Shown: positions 7,597 through 16,491, counted from the first letter of the stretch. The stretch: 64,000 nucleotides of DNA from Sphingopyxis yananensis (GCF_020687785.1 NZ_JAJEWI010000001.1:124001-188000), one strand, 5' to 3'. Numbers and translations are program-made. Notes: generated from the letters alone by a model not told the origin.

Positions 7597-7625
7597 TGGC
7601 GCGATACCGAGTATCGCGCCATTTT
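7597..7625 (+). terminator. Intrinsic terminator after the XRE gene
   Basis: An 11-bp perfect stem (TGGCGCGATAC at 7597-7607 with GTATCGCGCCA at 7611-7621), a 3-nt loop CGA, then TTTT. It begins 34 bp after the XRE stop codon. Confidence 0.92.
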
Positions 7626-7775
7626 CATTGAGCCAATTCAGATTTTGTCAATCGTCGTGGGTGGATCAGCGTGAGTTGACAGCGGGCACAGCTAATCCGG
7701 TGCCGCCGATGGCCCCACTGGTTGATGGATCGCTAACGGTGACTTGATGGAGAAGGTTGGGCGCACGGTCGCACG

Positions 7776-7928
7776 GTGACGATCCATTTGCGCGCCGATA
7801 TCTCGGACCTTTCTGCGTCGTCAGACCTTGCCAATTTGGGGGCCGCTTTGGCTGTGGCAGAGCAGATTATTCTAGAAATAGAAGGGCATTGCCCCAGCGT
7901 TTCCCTGCCATTTGAGAGCAGTCAATAG
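7776..7928 (+). CDS. Possible small hypothetical protein (50 aa), GTG start
   Basis: The gap between the XRE terminator and tRNA-Pro contains one frame that reads like protein: GTG 7776 to TAG 7926-7928, including ISDLSASSDLANLGAALAVA and a possible helix. It overlaps by GTGA a 10-codon ORF (7747-7779), which itself overlaps the preceding frame by one base. There is no good ribosome site. It could be a decayed gene remnant. No homologue is recognised. Confidence 0.25.
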   Translation: MTIHLRADISDLSASSDLANLGAALAVAEQIILEIEGHCPSVSLPFESSQ

Positions 7929-7973
7929 AGGGATTTTCTAGATGAATTTCTTTAGTAGATCAGCTTGTTAAGT

Positions 7974-8050
7974 TGGTCGGGGAAAGAGGATTCGAACCTC
8001 CGGCCCCTGCCTCCCGAAGACAGTGCTCTACCAGGCTGAGCTATTCCCCG
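7974..8050 (-). tRNA. tRNA-Pro (CGG anticodon)
   Basis: A 77-nt minus-strand tRNA with encoded CCA. Acceptor CGGGGAA/TTCCCCG (C1-G72, typical of bacterial tRNA-Pro), D-arm AGCTCAGCCTGGTAGAGC, anticodon stem CTGTC/GGCAG enclosing TTCGGGA (anticodon CGG), T-arm CGGAGGTTCGAATCCTC. Confidence 0.95.
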
Positions 8051-8161
8051 ACCGATGCTGGCGCCTTAGTCTGTGCTTTGGCGCCGAGGCAGGGCTGCCG
8101 TTTAGGCGGGGCGTATATGAACTGCAAGACGGAAAGTGGCGCGGAGGTGCAAATTATTGTG

Positions 8162-8590
8162 TCACAGCAATCCGGCGCGCTGAAAGCTATAATGGCCATT
8201 CTTCACAAAAATCAGATGATCACCCAAGCGGATACCCAATAGGTCCAGCATGATTGCAGCGCGCAATGTGGTCTGTCGGTCGCCGCCGCTGGGCCACGCA
8301 ATGCCGGAGGGGTGATTGTGGGCCATGACGACGCTTCGAACCTCGTTCCCCAATATATTGCGCCACAATGATAGTGGTATGATGCAATGAAGGCGGGACT
8401 GACTGTTGGCTTGCTGCATGCGGACCAATCGCCCCATGGCGTCAAAGGCCAGCAGCAGAAATAGTTCATGATCGTCCTGAAAATAAGGGCGAATCAGATC
8501 ATGAGCGATGCTGTTTTCTTGATCGCGCTCGATGAAACCCAAGCTTTTCGGGCTGGCGCTGTTTGCTATGGCGGAGGCTGGTGTGGACAT
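8162..8590 (-). CDS. RadC-like JAB domain protein, short form
   Basis: A 142-residue JAB/MPN+ domain protein of the RadC family. The metal-site motif is complete: HNHPSG (91-96), with His91 and His93, followed by PSGGD with Asp104. Classical RadC is about 220 residues with an N-terminal helix-hairpin-helix domain; that part is absent here, leaving little but the JAB fold. Despite the name, RadC is no longer thought to act in recombinational repair, and the function of the family is open. It lies 111 bp from tRNA-Pro on the same strand and is divergent from thyA. Confidence 0.8.
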   Translation of the reverse strand: MSTPASAIANSASPKSLGFIERDQENSIAHDLIRPYFQDDHELFLLLAFDAMGRLVRMQQANSQSRLHCIIPLSLWRNILGNEVRSVVMAHNHPSGIAWPSGGDRQTTLRAAIMLDLLGIRLGDHLIFVKNGHYSFQRAGLL

Positions 8591-8732
8591 CGCTTCGCCT
8601 TGCGCTCAACATGCGCACGGCCCAAGCAGGGATTGCGCCATATCGGAGGAATTGGCATCGGGTTCGATGCGCTGCTTGTGCCATTTTGATGGTGCGTGAC
8701 GATCTTATTGATTGAATTTTCTGGAGGTTTCT

Positions 8733-9668
8733 TTGTCTCAGCTGGTCCATTACGAAGATCAATATTTGGATCTCATGCGTCGCATTTGGAACGAAGGGGA
8801 CGAACGACGGGACCGAACAGGCGTGGGGACGCGCTCGCTTTTCGGGGAAACTATGCGTTTTTCGCTGCGGGATGATTCGATTCCGTTGCTGACGACAAAG
8901 CGTGTTTATTGGAAGACGGCCCTGCGCGAAATGCTGTGGTTCTTGAGCGGAGACACCAATATTCGCCCGCTGCTTCAGCAGGGTGTGCGGATTTGGACCG
9001 AATGGCCTCATCAAAAATATCGTGCCGAAACCGATGATGATATGTCCTTGGCTGATTTTGAACAAAATATTGTCAATGATGCAGAGTTTGCGCGGAAATG
9101 GGGTGATTTGGGCCCTGTTTATGGTGCGCAATGGGTGAATTGGCCGCGATATGAAGATGCGGGGCAGGGATTATTCCGTCGTTCCGATCAAGGATATAAT
9201 CAAATTGTCGAATTGATTTCGTCGCTACGAACCAACCCTGCATCGCGCCGTCACATTTTTACGGGTTGGAATGTCGCGGAATTATCGCAAATGGCTTTGC
9301 CGCCTTGTCATATGACATATCAATTTCATGTGCAGAGCGATGGCGGGCTATCATGTCTGTTGTTCCAGCGGTCTTGCGACCTTGGGCTGGGTTTTGCGTT
9401 TAATATATTCGAGGCGGCGTTGCTGACGCGAATGATCGCAGACCAAACGGGCCTGCACGCCCATGAATTGGTGTGGACTGGCGGCGATGTTCATTTGTAT
9501 CTCAACCATGCCGAATTGGTGGAGGAGCAATTGAAACGAACCCCTTCAGGCGCCCCGAAAATGCGCATAATCCGCAAAGCGGATGATATATTCTCATATC
9601 AATTCAGCGATTTTGTGGTTGAAGATTATAATCCGCTTCAACATATCGCTGCTCCTGTTGCGATCTGA
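8733..9668 (+). CDS. thyA: Thymidylate synthase
   Basis: A 311-residue ThyA that methylates dUMP to dTMP using methylene-tetrahydrofolate. Visible: RxDRTGxGT near the N-terminus, the catalytic loop ALPPCHM with Cys192, FQRSCDLGLGFAFNI, and HLYLNH. It is longer than the 264-residue E. coli enzyme because of an insertion around residues 95-150, common in alphaproteobacteria. The start is a TTG at 8733, five bases after GGAGG (8723-8727); an in-frame TTG at 8712 lies ahead of that ribosome site and is less likely. Confidence 0.95.
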   Translation: MSQLVHYEDQYLDLMRRIWNEGDERRDRTGVGTRSLFGETMRFSLRDDSIPLLTTKRVYWKTALREMLWFLSGDTNIRPLLQQGVRIWTEWPHQKYRAETDDDMSLADFEQNIVNDAEFARKWGDLGPVYGAQWVNWPRYEDAGQGLFRRSDQGYNQIVELISSLRTNPASRRHIFTGWNVAELSQMALPPCHMTYQFHVQSDGGLSCLLFQRSCDLGLGFAFNIFEAALLTRMIADQTGLHAHELVWTGGDVHLYLNHAELVEEQLKRTPSGAPKMRIIRKADDIFSYQFSDFVVEDYNPLQHIAAPVAI

Positions 9669-9763
9669 TTTTGCTATATTGTCATATAAGATAGGTTGAA
9701 ATATTATGTCCTAGTATTGAAATATAACTGTTTGCGCGTTGATTCGCGTTGGAGTGGAAACCT

Positions 9764-11059
9764 ATGGCTGACGACCCGCCCCGCGCGGCACATAATTTGC
9801 CGCCGCTGTCCTTGCATGTTCCGGAACCGCGCTATCGTCCGGGCGACACGCCAGATTTTGGGGATATCGACGTCCCGCCCGTGGGCGCGATGGTAAGGCC
9901 GTCCGAAGCGGCAAAACCGGATGATATTCGGGACCTATCATATGGTCTGATTCGGGTTTTGGATTTTGATGGTCGGGCGTCCGGGTCATGGAACCCGCAT
10001 TTGTCGCCTGATCGCTTATTGCAGATGCTCCGCTCTATGATGCTGCTGCGCGCATTTGATAATCGGATGTTTCGGGCCCAGCGTCAGGGGAAAACCAGCT
10101 TTTATATGAAGGCGACGGGCGAGGAAGCGACGAGCGTTGCTTCGACCATGGCGCTGGACCGTGCGGACATGTGCTTTCCCAGCTATCGCCAGCAAGGCAT
10201 TTTGATCACACGCGGATATCCCATCATTCAGATGATGAACCAAATCTACTCCAATCGCGGCGATCATCTGCTCGGTCGTCAATTGCCGATTATGTATAGC
10301 GCGCCAGAATGCGGTTTTTTTAGCGTTTCTGGAAATTTAACGACGCAATATCCGCAGGCTGTGGGCTGGGCGATGGCATCGGCATCACGCGGCGATAACC
10401 GTATTGCGACGGCATGGTGCGGCGAAGGATCGTCGGCGGAAGGTGACTTCCACTCTGCCATGATATTTGCGGCCGTTTATAATGCACCGGTCATCTTTAA
10501 TATCATCAACAATCAATGGGCCATCTCCAGCTTCTCGGGATTTGCGGGGGCCGAGCGCACAACCTTTGCGGCGCGCGCTATTGGTTATGGCATTGCTGGT
10601 CTGCGCGTTGATGGCAATGACGCTTTGGCTGTTTACGCCGCCACGGCATGGGCAGCGGAACGGGCGCGTACCAACCAAGGGCCAACCTTGATTGAGCATT
10701 TTACCTACCGCGCTGAAGGGCATAGCACATCCGATGACCCCAGTGCTTATCGCGCAGCAGAAGAAGCGTCCGCTTGGCCGCTCGGTGACCCGATTGCGCG
10801 ATTGCGCCAGCATCTAGAAGAAATCGGGGCATGGGATGCGGATCGCCATCAGGCGCTATATGCTGAGCTAGAAGATTTGGTAAAGTCGAACCAGAAACAA
10901 TCAGAAAAGCTTGGTATTTTGGGGCATGGCATGCACCAGCCATTTGAAAGCATGTTCGACGACGTGTTCGAAGAGTTGCCGTGGCACCTGAAAGAACAGC
11001 GCGAGCAAATGCTGGCAGAGCGTGTAGCGAAATTCGGGCCAGATTGGACACCAGCATGA
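9764..11059 (+). CDS. bkdA1: Branched-chain 2-oxoacid dehydrogenase E1 alpha
   Basis: A 431-residue thiamine-diphosphate-dependent E1 alpha subunit. Motifs: QGKTSFYMKATGEEA, the cofactor motif starting GEGSSAEGDFHSA and ending NNQWAIS, then HFTYRAEGHSTSDDPSAYR, the phosphorylation-loop region typical of the branched-chain rather than the pyruvate enzyme. It decarboxylates 2-oxoacids from Val, Leu and Ile. ATG 9764 follows GGAG. It overlaps the E1 beta gene by ATGA, giving tight coupling. No E3 gene is in this operon; lpdA at 54.7 kb is a candidate partner. Confidence 0.92.
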   Translation: MADDPPRAAHNLPPLSLHVPEPRYRPGDTPDFGDIDVPPVGAMVRPSEAAKPDDIRDLSYGLIRVLDFDGRASGSWNPHLSPDRLLQMLRSMMLLRAFDNRMFRAQRQGKTSFYMKATGEEATSVASTMALDRADMCFPSYRQQGILITRGYPIIQMMNQIYSNRGDHLLGRQLPIMYSAPECGFFSVSGNLTTQYPQAVGWAMASASRGDNRIATAWCGEGSSAEGDFHSAMIFAAVYNAPVIFNIINNQWAISSFSGFAGAERTTFAARAIGYGIAGLRVDGNDALAVYAATAWAAERARTNQGPTLIEHFTYRAEGHSTSDDPSAYRAAEEASAWPLGDPIARLRQHLEEIGAWDADRHQALYAELEDLVKSNQKQSEKLGILGHGMHQPFESMFDDVFEELPWHLKEQREQMLAERVAKFGPDWTPA

Positions 11060-12084
11060 CGGGCGATACGATGCGAACGATGAACATGATCGAAGCGATC
11101 AACAGCGCCATGGACGTCATGTTGGAACGCGACAAAAATGTCGTGGTGATGGGTGAGGATGTCGGCTATTTTGGCGGCGTTTTTCGCGCAACGGCGGGCT
11201 TGCAAACAAAGCACGGAAAAACCCGCGTTTTCGATACGCCGATTAACGAATGCGGCATTATTGGCGTCGCCATTGGTATGGGCGCTTATGGCTTGCGTCC
11301 GGTGCCGGAAATTCAATTTGCGGACTATATCTATCCGGGCCTAGACCAGTTGGTCAGTGAGGCGGCGCGCCTTCGTTACCGCTCCGCGGCCGATTTCATT
11401 TGTCCGATGACGGTCCGCACGCCTTTTGGCGGCGGCATTTTCGGTGGGCAGACGCACAGCCAATCCCCCGAAAGCATCATGACGCATATTTGCGGTGTCA
11501 AAACGGTGATCCCGTCCAGTCCTTATGACGCCAAGGGGTTGCTGATTGCCGCCATCGAAGACAATGATCCGGTGGTCTTTCTGGAACCGAAACGCATTTA
11601 TAATGGGCCATTTAGCGGCTATTATGATCGTCCTGTCGAACCTTGGTCGCGGCACCGCGAAGCAGAAGTGCCAGAGGGTTATTATAAGATCGCGTTGGGC
11701 AAGGCCGCAACCGTTCGCGCGGGCGAGGCGCTGACCATATTGACCTATGGTGCGATGGTGCATGTCACGAAAACCGTCATAGAGGAAATGGGCGTGGACG
11801 CCGAAATCCTTGACCTGCGGTCACTGTTGCCTTTGGATATTGAGGCGATTGAACGTTCGGTGCAAAAAACCGGCCGCTGCCTGATTGTCCATGAAGCGAC
11901 ACGAACTTCCGGTTTCGGTGCCGAACTGGCGGCATTGGTGCAGGAACGATGCTTCTATCATTTGGAGGCGCCCGTTGAGCGGGCCACTGGTTTTGACACA
12001 CCCTATCCGCACAGTCTGGAGTGGGCTTATTTTCCAGGCCCCATTCGTATCGCGACTGCAGTTAAAAAGATTTTGAAGGACTGA
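11056..12084 (+). CDS. bkdA2: Branched-chain 2-oxoacid dehydrogenase E1 beta
   Basis: A 342-residue E1 beta subunit, partner of the preceding gene in the alpha2-beta2 E1 component. Family blocks: VVVMGEDVGYFGGVFRAT, RVFDTPINECGIIGVAIG, FADYIYPGLDQLVSEAARLR, and the C-terminal EVID-like ILDLRSLLPLDIEAI and HEATRTSGFGAELAA. Start ATG 11056 overlaps the alpha stop (ATGA); an internal ATG at 11071 is an alternative. E2 follows 4 bp downstream. Confidence 0.92.
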   Translation: MTGDTMRTMNMIEAINSAMDVMLERDKNVVVMGEDVGYFGGVFRATAGLQTKHGKTRVFDTPINECGIIGVAIGMGAYGLRPVPEIQFADYIYPGLDQLVSEAARLRYRSAADFICPMTVRTPFGGGIFGGQTHSQSPESIMTHICGVKTVIPSSPYDAKGLLIAAIEDNDPVVFLEPKRIYNGPFSGYYDRPVEPWSRHREAEVPEGYYKIALGKAATVRAGEALTILTYGAMVHVTKTVIEEMGVDAEILDLRSLLPLDIEAIERSVQKTGRCLIVHEATRTSGFGAELAALVQERCFYHLEAPVERATGFDTPYPHSLEWAYFPGPIRIATAVKKILKD

Positions 12085-12088
12085 TTCT

Positions 12089-13435
12089 ATGGGTCTGTAT
12101 TCCTTTCGCCTTCCGGATATCGGTGAAGGCATCGCTGAAGCAGAAATCGTCACTTGGCATGTCGCCGTGGGTGACGTGATTAACGAAGATAGTCCATTGG
12201 CCGACATGATGACCGACAAGGCCACTGTTGAAATGGAATCCCCTGTGACGGGTGTGGTTGTTGAATTGGCGGGCGAGGTTGGGGACATGATCCCTATCGG
12301 CTCCACCCTCGCGGTTATTCGTGTGGAGGGTGCGGATGGGACGGATGACGCGGAAAGTGATCAGCGCTCCGAAACAGCTGCTGAAACGAGCGCGGTGATA
12401 TCCGATGCCGAAATGATATCGGCACCACAGGCCGCGCCAGCGCAGGACGCTCATGCGGTTGAAATAGTGGCCAAGGGAGAAACTACGGCAGAAGCTGTTC
12501 CCATCCCTGCAGCAGTCCATACAGAGGGTGAGCGCGCGCAAGCCGCGATTGGGGCCGTGCGCCATGTTCTGGCGTCACCAGCCGTGCGGGCGCGTGCCAA
12601 GGATTTGGGGGTCGATCTGAGCCAAGTGAAGGCCGAGGGCGACCGCATTCGGCATGCTGATTTGGATGCCTTTCTGCGTTATGGCAGCGGGCAGGGCTAT
12701 CATGCCCCGCAAACAGCAGCTCCTCGCGCAGATAATCCCATTAAAGTGATTGGGATGCGACGGAAAATTGCCGAGAATATGGCCGCGTCCAAGCGGGCTA
12801 TTCCGCATTTCACCTATGTCGAAGAAATCGACGTCACGGCACTGGAGGCGCTGCGCGCGGATTTAAACGATGTGCGCGGCGATCGTCCCAAGCTGACGAT
12901 GTTGCCCTTTTTAATTGCTGCCATTTGCCGCACCGTCGCCGATTTCCCGATGATCAACGCCCGTTATGATGATGAAGGCGGTGTTGTCACCCAATATGGC
13001 GCTGTGCATTTGGGCATGGCGACGCAGACGGACGGGGGCCTGATGGTGCCGGTGATCCGCGATGCGCAGGCCCAAAATATATGGCAGTTGGCCAATGAAA
13101 TCCGGCGGTTGTCCGATGCTGCGCGCAATGGAAAAATTGCACCGCAGGAAATGGGCGGGGGCACATTGACCATCACTTCATTGGGGCCGCTTGGCGGAAT
13201 TGCCACCACGCCCGTTATCAATCGTCCCGAAGTGGCGATCATCGGGCCAAATAAGATCGTTGAACGGCCCATATTTGTCACCAACGCGCAAGGCGTGGAG
13301 GAAATTCGCAAAGCCAAGTTGATGAACTTGTCCATTAGCTGCGATCACCGTGTGGTGGATGGTTGGGACGCGGCCAGCTTTGTGCAGGCACTAAAGCGGC
13401 TGATCGAAAAGCCAGTCCAGCTTTTCTCCTTGTGA
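12089..13435 (+). CDS. bkdB: Branched-chain 2-oxoacid dehydrogenase E2 (dihydrolipoyl acyltransferase)
   Basis: A 448-residue E2 core protein. One lipoyl domain (1-80) carries the lipoylated Lys44 in MTDKATVEM; an acidic/Ala linker follows; a peripheral subunit-binding domain lies at about 155-192 (ASPAVRARAKDLGVDL); the catalytic acyltransferase domain (about 218-448) ends with SCDHRVVDGWD (His420, Asp424). It transfers branched acyl groups from lipoate to CoA. It is the last gene of the bkd operon, followed by a GC-rich hairpin. Confidence 0.92.
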   Translation: MGLYSFRLPDIGEGIAEAEIVTWHVAVGDVINEDSPLADMMTDKATVEMESPVTGVVVELAGEVGDMIPIGSTLAVIRVEGADGTDDAESDQRSETAAETSAVISDAEMISAPQAAPAQDAHAVEIVAKGETTAEAVPIPAAVHTEGERAQAAIGAVRHVLASPAVRARAKDLGVDLSQVKAEGDRIRHADLDAFLRYGSGQGYHAPQTAAPRADNPIKVIGMRRKIAENMAASKRAIPHFTYVEEIDVTALEALRADLNDVRGDRPKLTMLPFLIAAICRTVADFPMINARYDDEGGVVTQYGAVHLGMATQTDGGLMVPVIRDAQAQNIWQLANEIRRLSDAARNGKIAPQEMGGGTLTITSLGPLGGIATTPVINRPEVAIIGPNKIVERPIFVTNAQGVEEIRKAKLMNLSISCDHRVVDGWDAASFVQALKRLIEKPVQLFSL

Positions 13436-13490
13436 TGCGTTACCGATCACCGTGCTGATAAACTATGTCGGCATGACCCGATGAAATGAT

Positions 13491-13550
13491 GGGCGCGCGG
13501 AAGGGGGCAATTTCTTTCGCGCGCTCTTCTTTTTCGCGCGCCCTTCTTTG
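13491..13550 (+). terminator. Probable terminator after the bkd operon
   Basis: GGGCGCGCG (13491-13499) and CGCGCGCCC (13535-13543) form a 9-bp GC stem, with another CGCGCGC in the loop, followed by the pyrimidine-rich TTCTTTG. The long loop makes it an imperfect intrinsic terminator. Confidence 0.5.
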
Positions 13551-13627
13551 CGCCAAATCACTATTATCCTAGCATGAAATGGGGTGTCGGTTTATTAGGA
13601 CGGCAGTTCCAATGAGGGGAGTGGTGC

Positions 13628-14815
13628 GTGGGCGATCCAACCGGTCTTGATCAACAAGATGCACCATCGCGCGATTCGTTGGCACAAATTGCGGATGATG
13701 ACCTGCGGCGTGACCGATTGCTGGCGGCTTTGGCGCTGACTGTTGGGGCTGCATTTTGTATCGCTTTGCCCTTTGCCTTAAAGGCGGGGCAAGAGTTTTT
13801 CATGCCGTTGACGGCGGCACTGGTCATCTCGGTCGCCTTGGTGCCATTGCTCGAATGGCTGGAACGCCGCCGTTTGCCCTCTGCGCTCGCGGCCTTTGTT
13901 GCTACCTTCGCCTTTCTGATGCTGACCAACGTTGCACTGGCCGTGATTGTTGTACCAGCGACGGACTGGTTTGCGATGATCCCCAGTTCGATACCACGCA
14001 TTCAAAATAATCTGGCACCGCTGATTGATTTTTACGCGTCACTGCAAGACTTCGTTGAAAAGACATTGTTTTTTGTCGCTAGCGGGACAGAGGCTACCGC
14101 ACAGGCTGTGGCAGCCACCACGCCGTCTTCAATCATTGATTATGCAATCTCCACGGCTCCGGCGGCGGCCATTCAATTATTTTTCGCTATATTGGTGATC
14201 TTTTTCTTTTTGGCGGGTTGGACGCGTCTGCGCAAAAGCACCATCCGGCGGCGCGGCAGCTTTGATGGCGCGATGCAGACGGCGCGCATGATCCAAAATG
14301 TGGTCGACGTCACCGCCAATTATTTGGCGATCATCACCTTTATCAACGCGATTCTGGGCTTGATCGTCGCGTTATTATTGTGGGCGTTGGGGATGCCATC
14401 GCCGTTCATGTGGGGCGGTATTGTTACGCTGTGTAACTTTGTGCCTTATTTGGGGCCGATTGTCGCATCCGTGCTGTTGGGACTGGGCGGATTAATGACC
14501 TTTGATGCGGTGGGCTATGCGATGTTGCCCGCCCTGATTTTCATTTCGGTTCATCTGGTCGAAGCGAATATACTGACCCCGACGATATTGGGACGCCGTC
14601 TGACCATCAATCCGCTGTTGATTCTGGTATCTCTCAGTTTTTGGGGCTGGGTGTGGGGAACCGCAGGGGCCTTGTTGGCGGTTCCGTTGTTGTTGATTAT
14701 GCAAACAATATTACGGTCGACAGGAACGCCGGATTTCGCGGGTTTTCTGTTCGAGCGCGGCACCTTGACCGGTAAGGATTTCGACCGCGATCAGTTGAAA
14801 GATACGGATTTTTGA
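13628..14815 (+). CDS. AI-2E family (PerM/UPF0118) membrane transporter
   Basis: A 395-residue polytopic membrane protein with the AI-2E permease layout: two N-terminal helices (about 35-75), a third (about 80-110), a soluble middle stretch (about 115-175), then helices including the conserved LPLLLI-type end region. PYLGPIVASVLLGLGGL and LVEANILTPTILGRRLTINPLL are the family signature blocks. Members have been linked to AI-2 export or ion/organic solute transport, so the substrate is open. Start GTG 13628 follows GAGGGGAG. It is monocistronic, with the tRNA-Asp cluster behind it. Confidence 0.85.
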   Translation: MGDPTGLDQQDAPSRDSLAQIADDDLRRDRLLAALALTVGAAFCIALPFALKAGQEFFMPLTAALVISVALVPLLEWLERRRLPSALAAFVATFAFLMLTNVALAVIVVPATDWFAMIPSSIPRIQNNLAPLIDFYASLQDFVEKTLFFVASGTEATAQAVAATTPSSIIDYAISTAPAAAIQLFFAILVIFFFLAGWTRLRKSTIRRRGSFDGAMQTARMIQNVVDVTANYLAIITFINAILGLIVALLLWALGMPSPFMWGGIVTLCNFVPYLGPIVASVLLGLGGLMTFDAVGYAMLPALIFISVHLVEANILTPTILGRRLTINPLLILVSLSFWGWVWGTAGALLAVPLLLIMQTILRSTGTPDFAGFLFERGTLTGKDFDRDQLKDTDF

Positions 14816-14824
14816 AACTCCTGA

Positions 14825-14853
14825 TTGACAGGGCGCAAGCCTCAGCATAGATG
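14825..14853 (+). promoter_or_regulatory. Promoter of tRNA-Asp copy 1
   Basis: TTGACA (14825-14830), a 17-bp spacer, TAGATG (14848-14853). A 7-bp inverted repeat GGGCGCA/TGCGCCC (14831-14837/14852-14858) overlaps the spacer and -10 and may end the upstream transcript. Confidence 0.65.
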
Positions 14854-14871
14854 CGCCCTACCACAGCGAAA

Positions 14872-14942
<71 letters not shown>

Positions 14943-14948
<6 letters not shown>

Positions 14949-14969
14949 TTCTTTGAACAAGAATGGCGC
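14943..14969 (+). promoter_or_regulatory. Trailer hairpin of tRNA-Asp copy 1
   Basis: GCGCCATTCTT (14943-14953) pairs perfectly with AAGAATGGCGC (14959-14969) around a 5-nt loop. The left arm contains the last two acceptor bases, the discriminator and CCA. No U-run follows, so a processing element is as likely as a terminator. Confidence 0.6.
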
Positions 14970-15138
14970 ACTCCTGTTCCGATTTCGCTGGTTTAATCCT
15001 CATCTATACATTCTCAGATTGGCCTTGGCGGCCCGTCACTTGCTTCTGCGTGGGCGAGGGATTTGCGCATGAGGGCGGCAGATTTTTCGGGCTAAGTGTC
15101 CGGTATCTAAATATTTTTCAAAAAATGCTTTTGCTCCG

Positions 15139-15167
15139 TTGACAGATGAAGCGTCCCCCCCTAGAGG
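15139..15167 (+). promoter_or_regulatory. Promoter of tRNA-Asp copy 2
   Basis: TTGACA (15139-15144), a 17-bp spacer, TAGAGG (15162-15167), then a 26-bp segment from CTAGAGG to AAAGCGG shared base for base with copy 3. Confidence 0.75.
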
Positions 15168-15186
15168 CCTGTTTACCGCAAACAAA

Positions 15187-15263
<77 letters not shown>

Positions 15264-15418
15264 CTCCTTGAAATGCAAGTGAGTTGGCGCAGCGCAGAAG
15301 CGCATTCTTCTACATCTCATACGCTATATATCGTAAAGCCTGATCGGATGATTTCTGGGCCTATTCTTGCCTGTGTTACCGGAATTTTTTCTTTTCTTTG
15401 CAAGGGCATTTTCCGCTG

Positions 15419-15447
15419 TTGACAGATGTTGTGCCCGCCCCTAGAGG
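15419..15447 (+). promoter_or_regulatory. Promoter of tRNA-Asp copy 3
   Basis: TTGACA (15419-15424), a 17-bp spacer, TAGAGG (15442-15447); nearly the same as the copy 2 promoter, located exactly 280 bp further on. Confidence 0.75.
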
Positions 15448-15466
15448 CCTGTTTACCGCAAACAAA

Positions 15467-15543
<77 letters not shown>

Positions 15544-15685
15544 CTCCTTCTTGGAAGGGTGGCGATTGTTATTTGCTCGGACAATTCCCAAAAATTTTTG
15601 ATAAATTGCTGTCAGCTAGTTTATGCGTCTTTTGCGGGCATAGGTGGGCGGCGGGTTTCGGTTGCTATGATGGTGGCGCTGGCGT

Positions 15686-15907
15686 TTAACGCCAGCGCCC
15701 CAATTCCATCCAGCGAAGCAATGGCTTCAGCGGCATGATCCACAAAACACCTGTTATCAAATAGAAAAGCGCTTGAACCAAAATGGGCCATTCACCGACC
15801 CATGGCGACAGGCTGCCAATCGCCACGGCCCAAATGACGATCAGCGCGAGGATCATGAAAATTCCAGCGGGCTTGCGCCAGCTTGGTTGTGGCTGTTCTT
15901 GGTTCAT
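15686..15907 (-). CDS. DUF2842 small membrane protein
   Basis: A 73-residue protein with two hydrophobic helices (about 13-32 and 40-60) and the DUF2842 signature: PSWRKPAG at the start, then FYLITGVLWIMPLKPLLRWM. The function of the family is unknown; it is largely alphaproteobacterial. The ATG at 15907 overlaps the fau stop (ATGA), so it is translationally coupled to 5-formyl-THF cyclo-ligase. Confidence 0.85.
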   Translation of the reverse strand: MNQEQPQPSWRKPAGIFMILALIVIWAVAIGSLSPWVGEWPILVQALFYLITGVLWIMPLKPLLRWMELGRWR

Positions 15908-16491
15908 GTCGTTCGTTCCCCGCAGTCTATATATTCTTGTTCGGTCAGGATCGCGTCTAGGCGCATGTCGGTGCTTTCGCAGGCGATTTGATCCACTTCT
16001 TGAATGGACCATGCGATTCCGATGCGTAAGGCATTTGGATTTTTTGCAAAATATCGATCATAATGGCCGCCGCCTTGGCCCAAGCGCCCGCCCGAGCGGT
16101 CAAAGCCCAGCAACGGGCATAATAGGATATCGGGTGTCGTGGCTGTGCTGTCTGGGCTGGGCTGCGGCGTCCGCCATGGCCCTTTTTCTAGGGCGTCACC
16201 GATGTTCCACAGCCGAAAGCTCATATGCTCGTCGCGCGCCGCGTGAAAGGGCATGGCCAGCCGGCCAAGCGGCACAAATTCGCGCATCAGCGGCAGAATA
16301 TCTGGTTCGCCGTTCGTTGCGGCATAAGCACTGACAATGGGGTCGCCGCTGTTTATCACGTCATAAAGCGGTGCGGGCAGGGTGCGAAAGGCTGTCAGGG
16401 CCGCCATGCCGTCCAGATTGGCGGTGAAATGGTGCCGCCGAAAACGCAGCCGTTCCCGCAATCGGGCTTTTTCGGCCAAGATGCCGTCCAT
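15904..16491 (-). CDS. fau: 5-formyltetrahydrofolate cyclo-ligase
   Basis: A 195-residue enzyme that converts 5-formyl-THF plus ATP to 5,10-methenyl-THF. Visible: the N-terminal KARLRERLRFRR helix, the substrate-site LPLMREFVPLGRLAMPF segment, and the C-terminal ATP/metal motif LLGFDRSGGRLGQGGGHYDRYF. The start at 16491 follows GAGAG; ATG 16509 is an alternative adding six residues. It sits just downstream of the 6S RNA locus and zapA, an arrangement seen across proteobacteria (zapA-ssrS-ygfA). Confidence 0.9.
   Translation of the reverse strand: MDGILAEKARLRERLRFRRHHFTANLDGMAALTAFRTLPAPLYDVINSGDPIVSAYAATNGEPDILPLMREFVPLGRLAMPFHAARDEHMSFRLWNIGDALEKGPWRTPQPSPDSTATTPDILLCPLLGFDRSGGRLGQGGGHYDRYFAKNPNALRIGIAWSIQEVDQIACESTDMRLDAILTEQEYIDCGERTT

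Noticed and set aside
7973-8242. Plus-strand ORF beginning MVGERGFEPPAPASRRQCSTR
   Set aside because: It is the antisense translation of tRNA-Pro, another common artefact.
13491-13543. GC-rich repeats after the bkd operon as a protein-binding site
   Set aside because: The arms pair as a 9-bp hairpin with a pyrimidine tail at an operon end; termination is the simpler reading.
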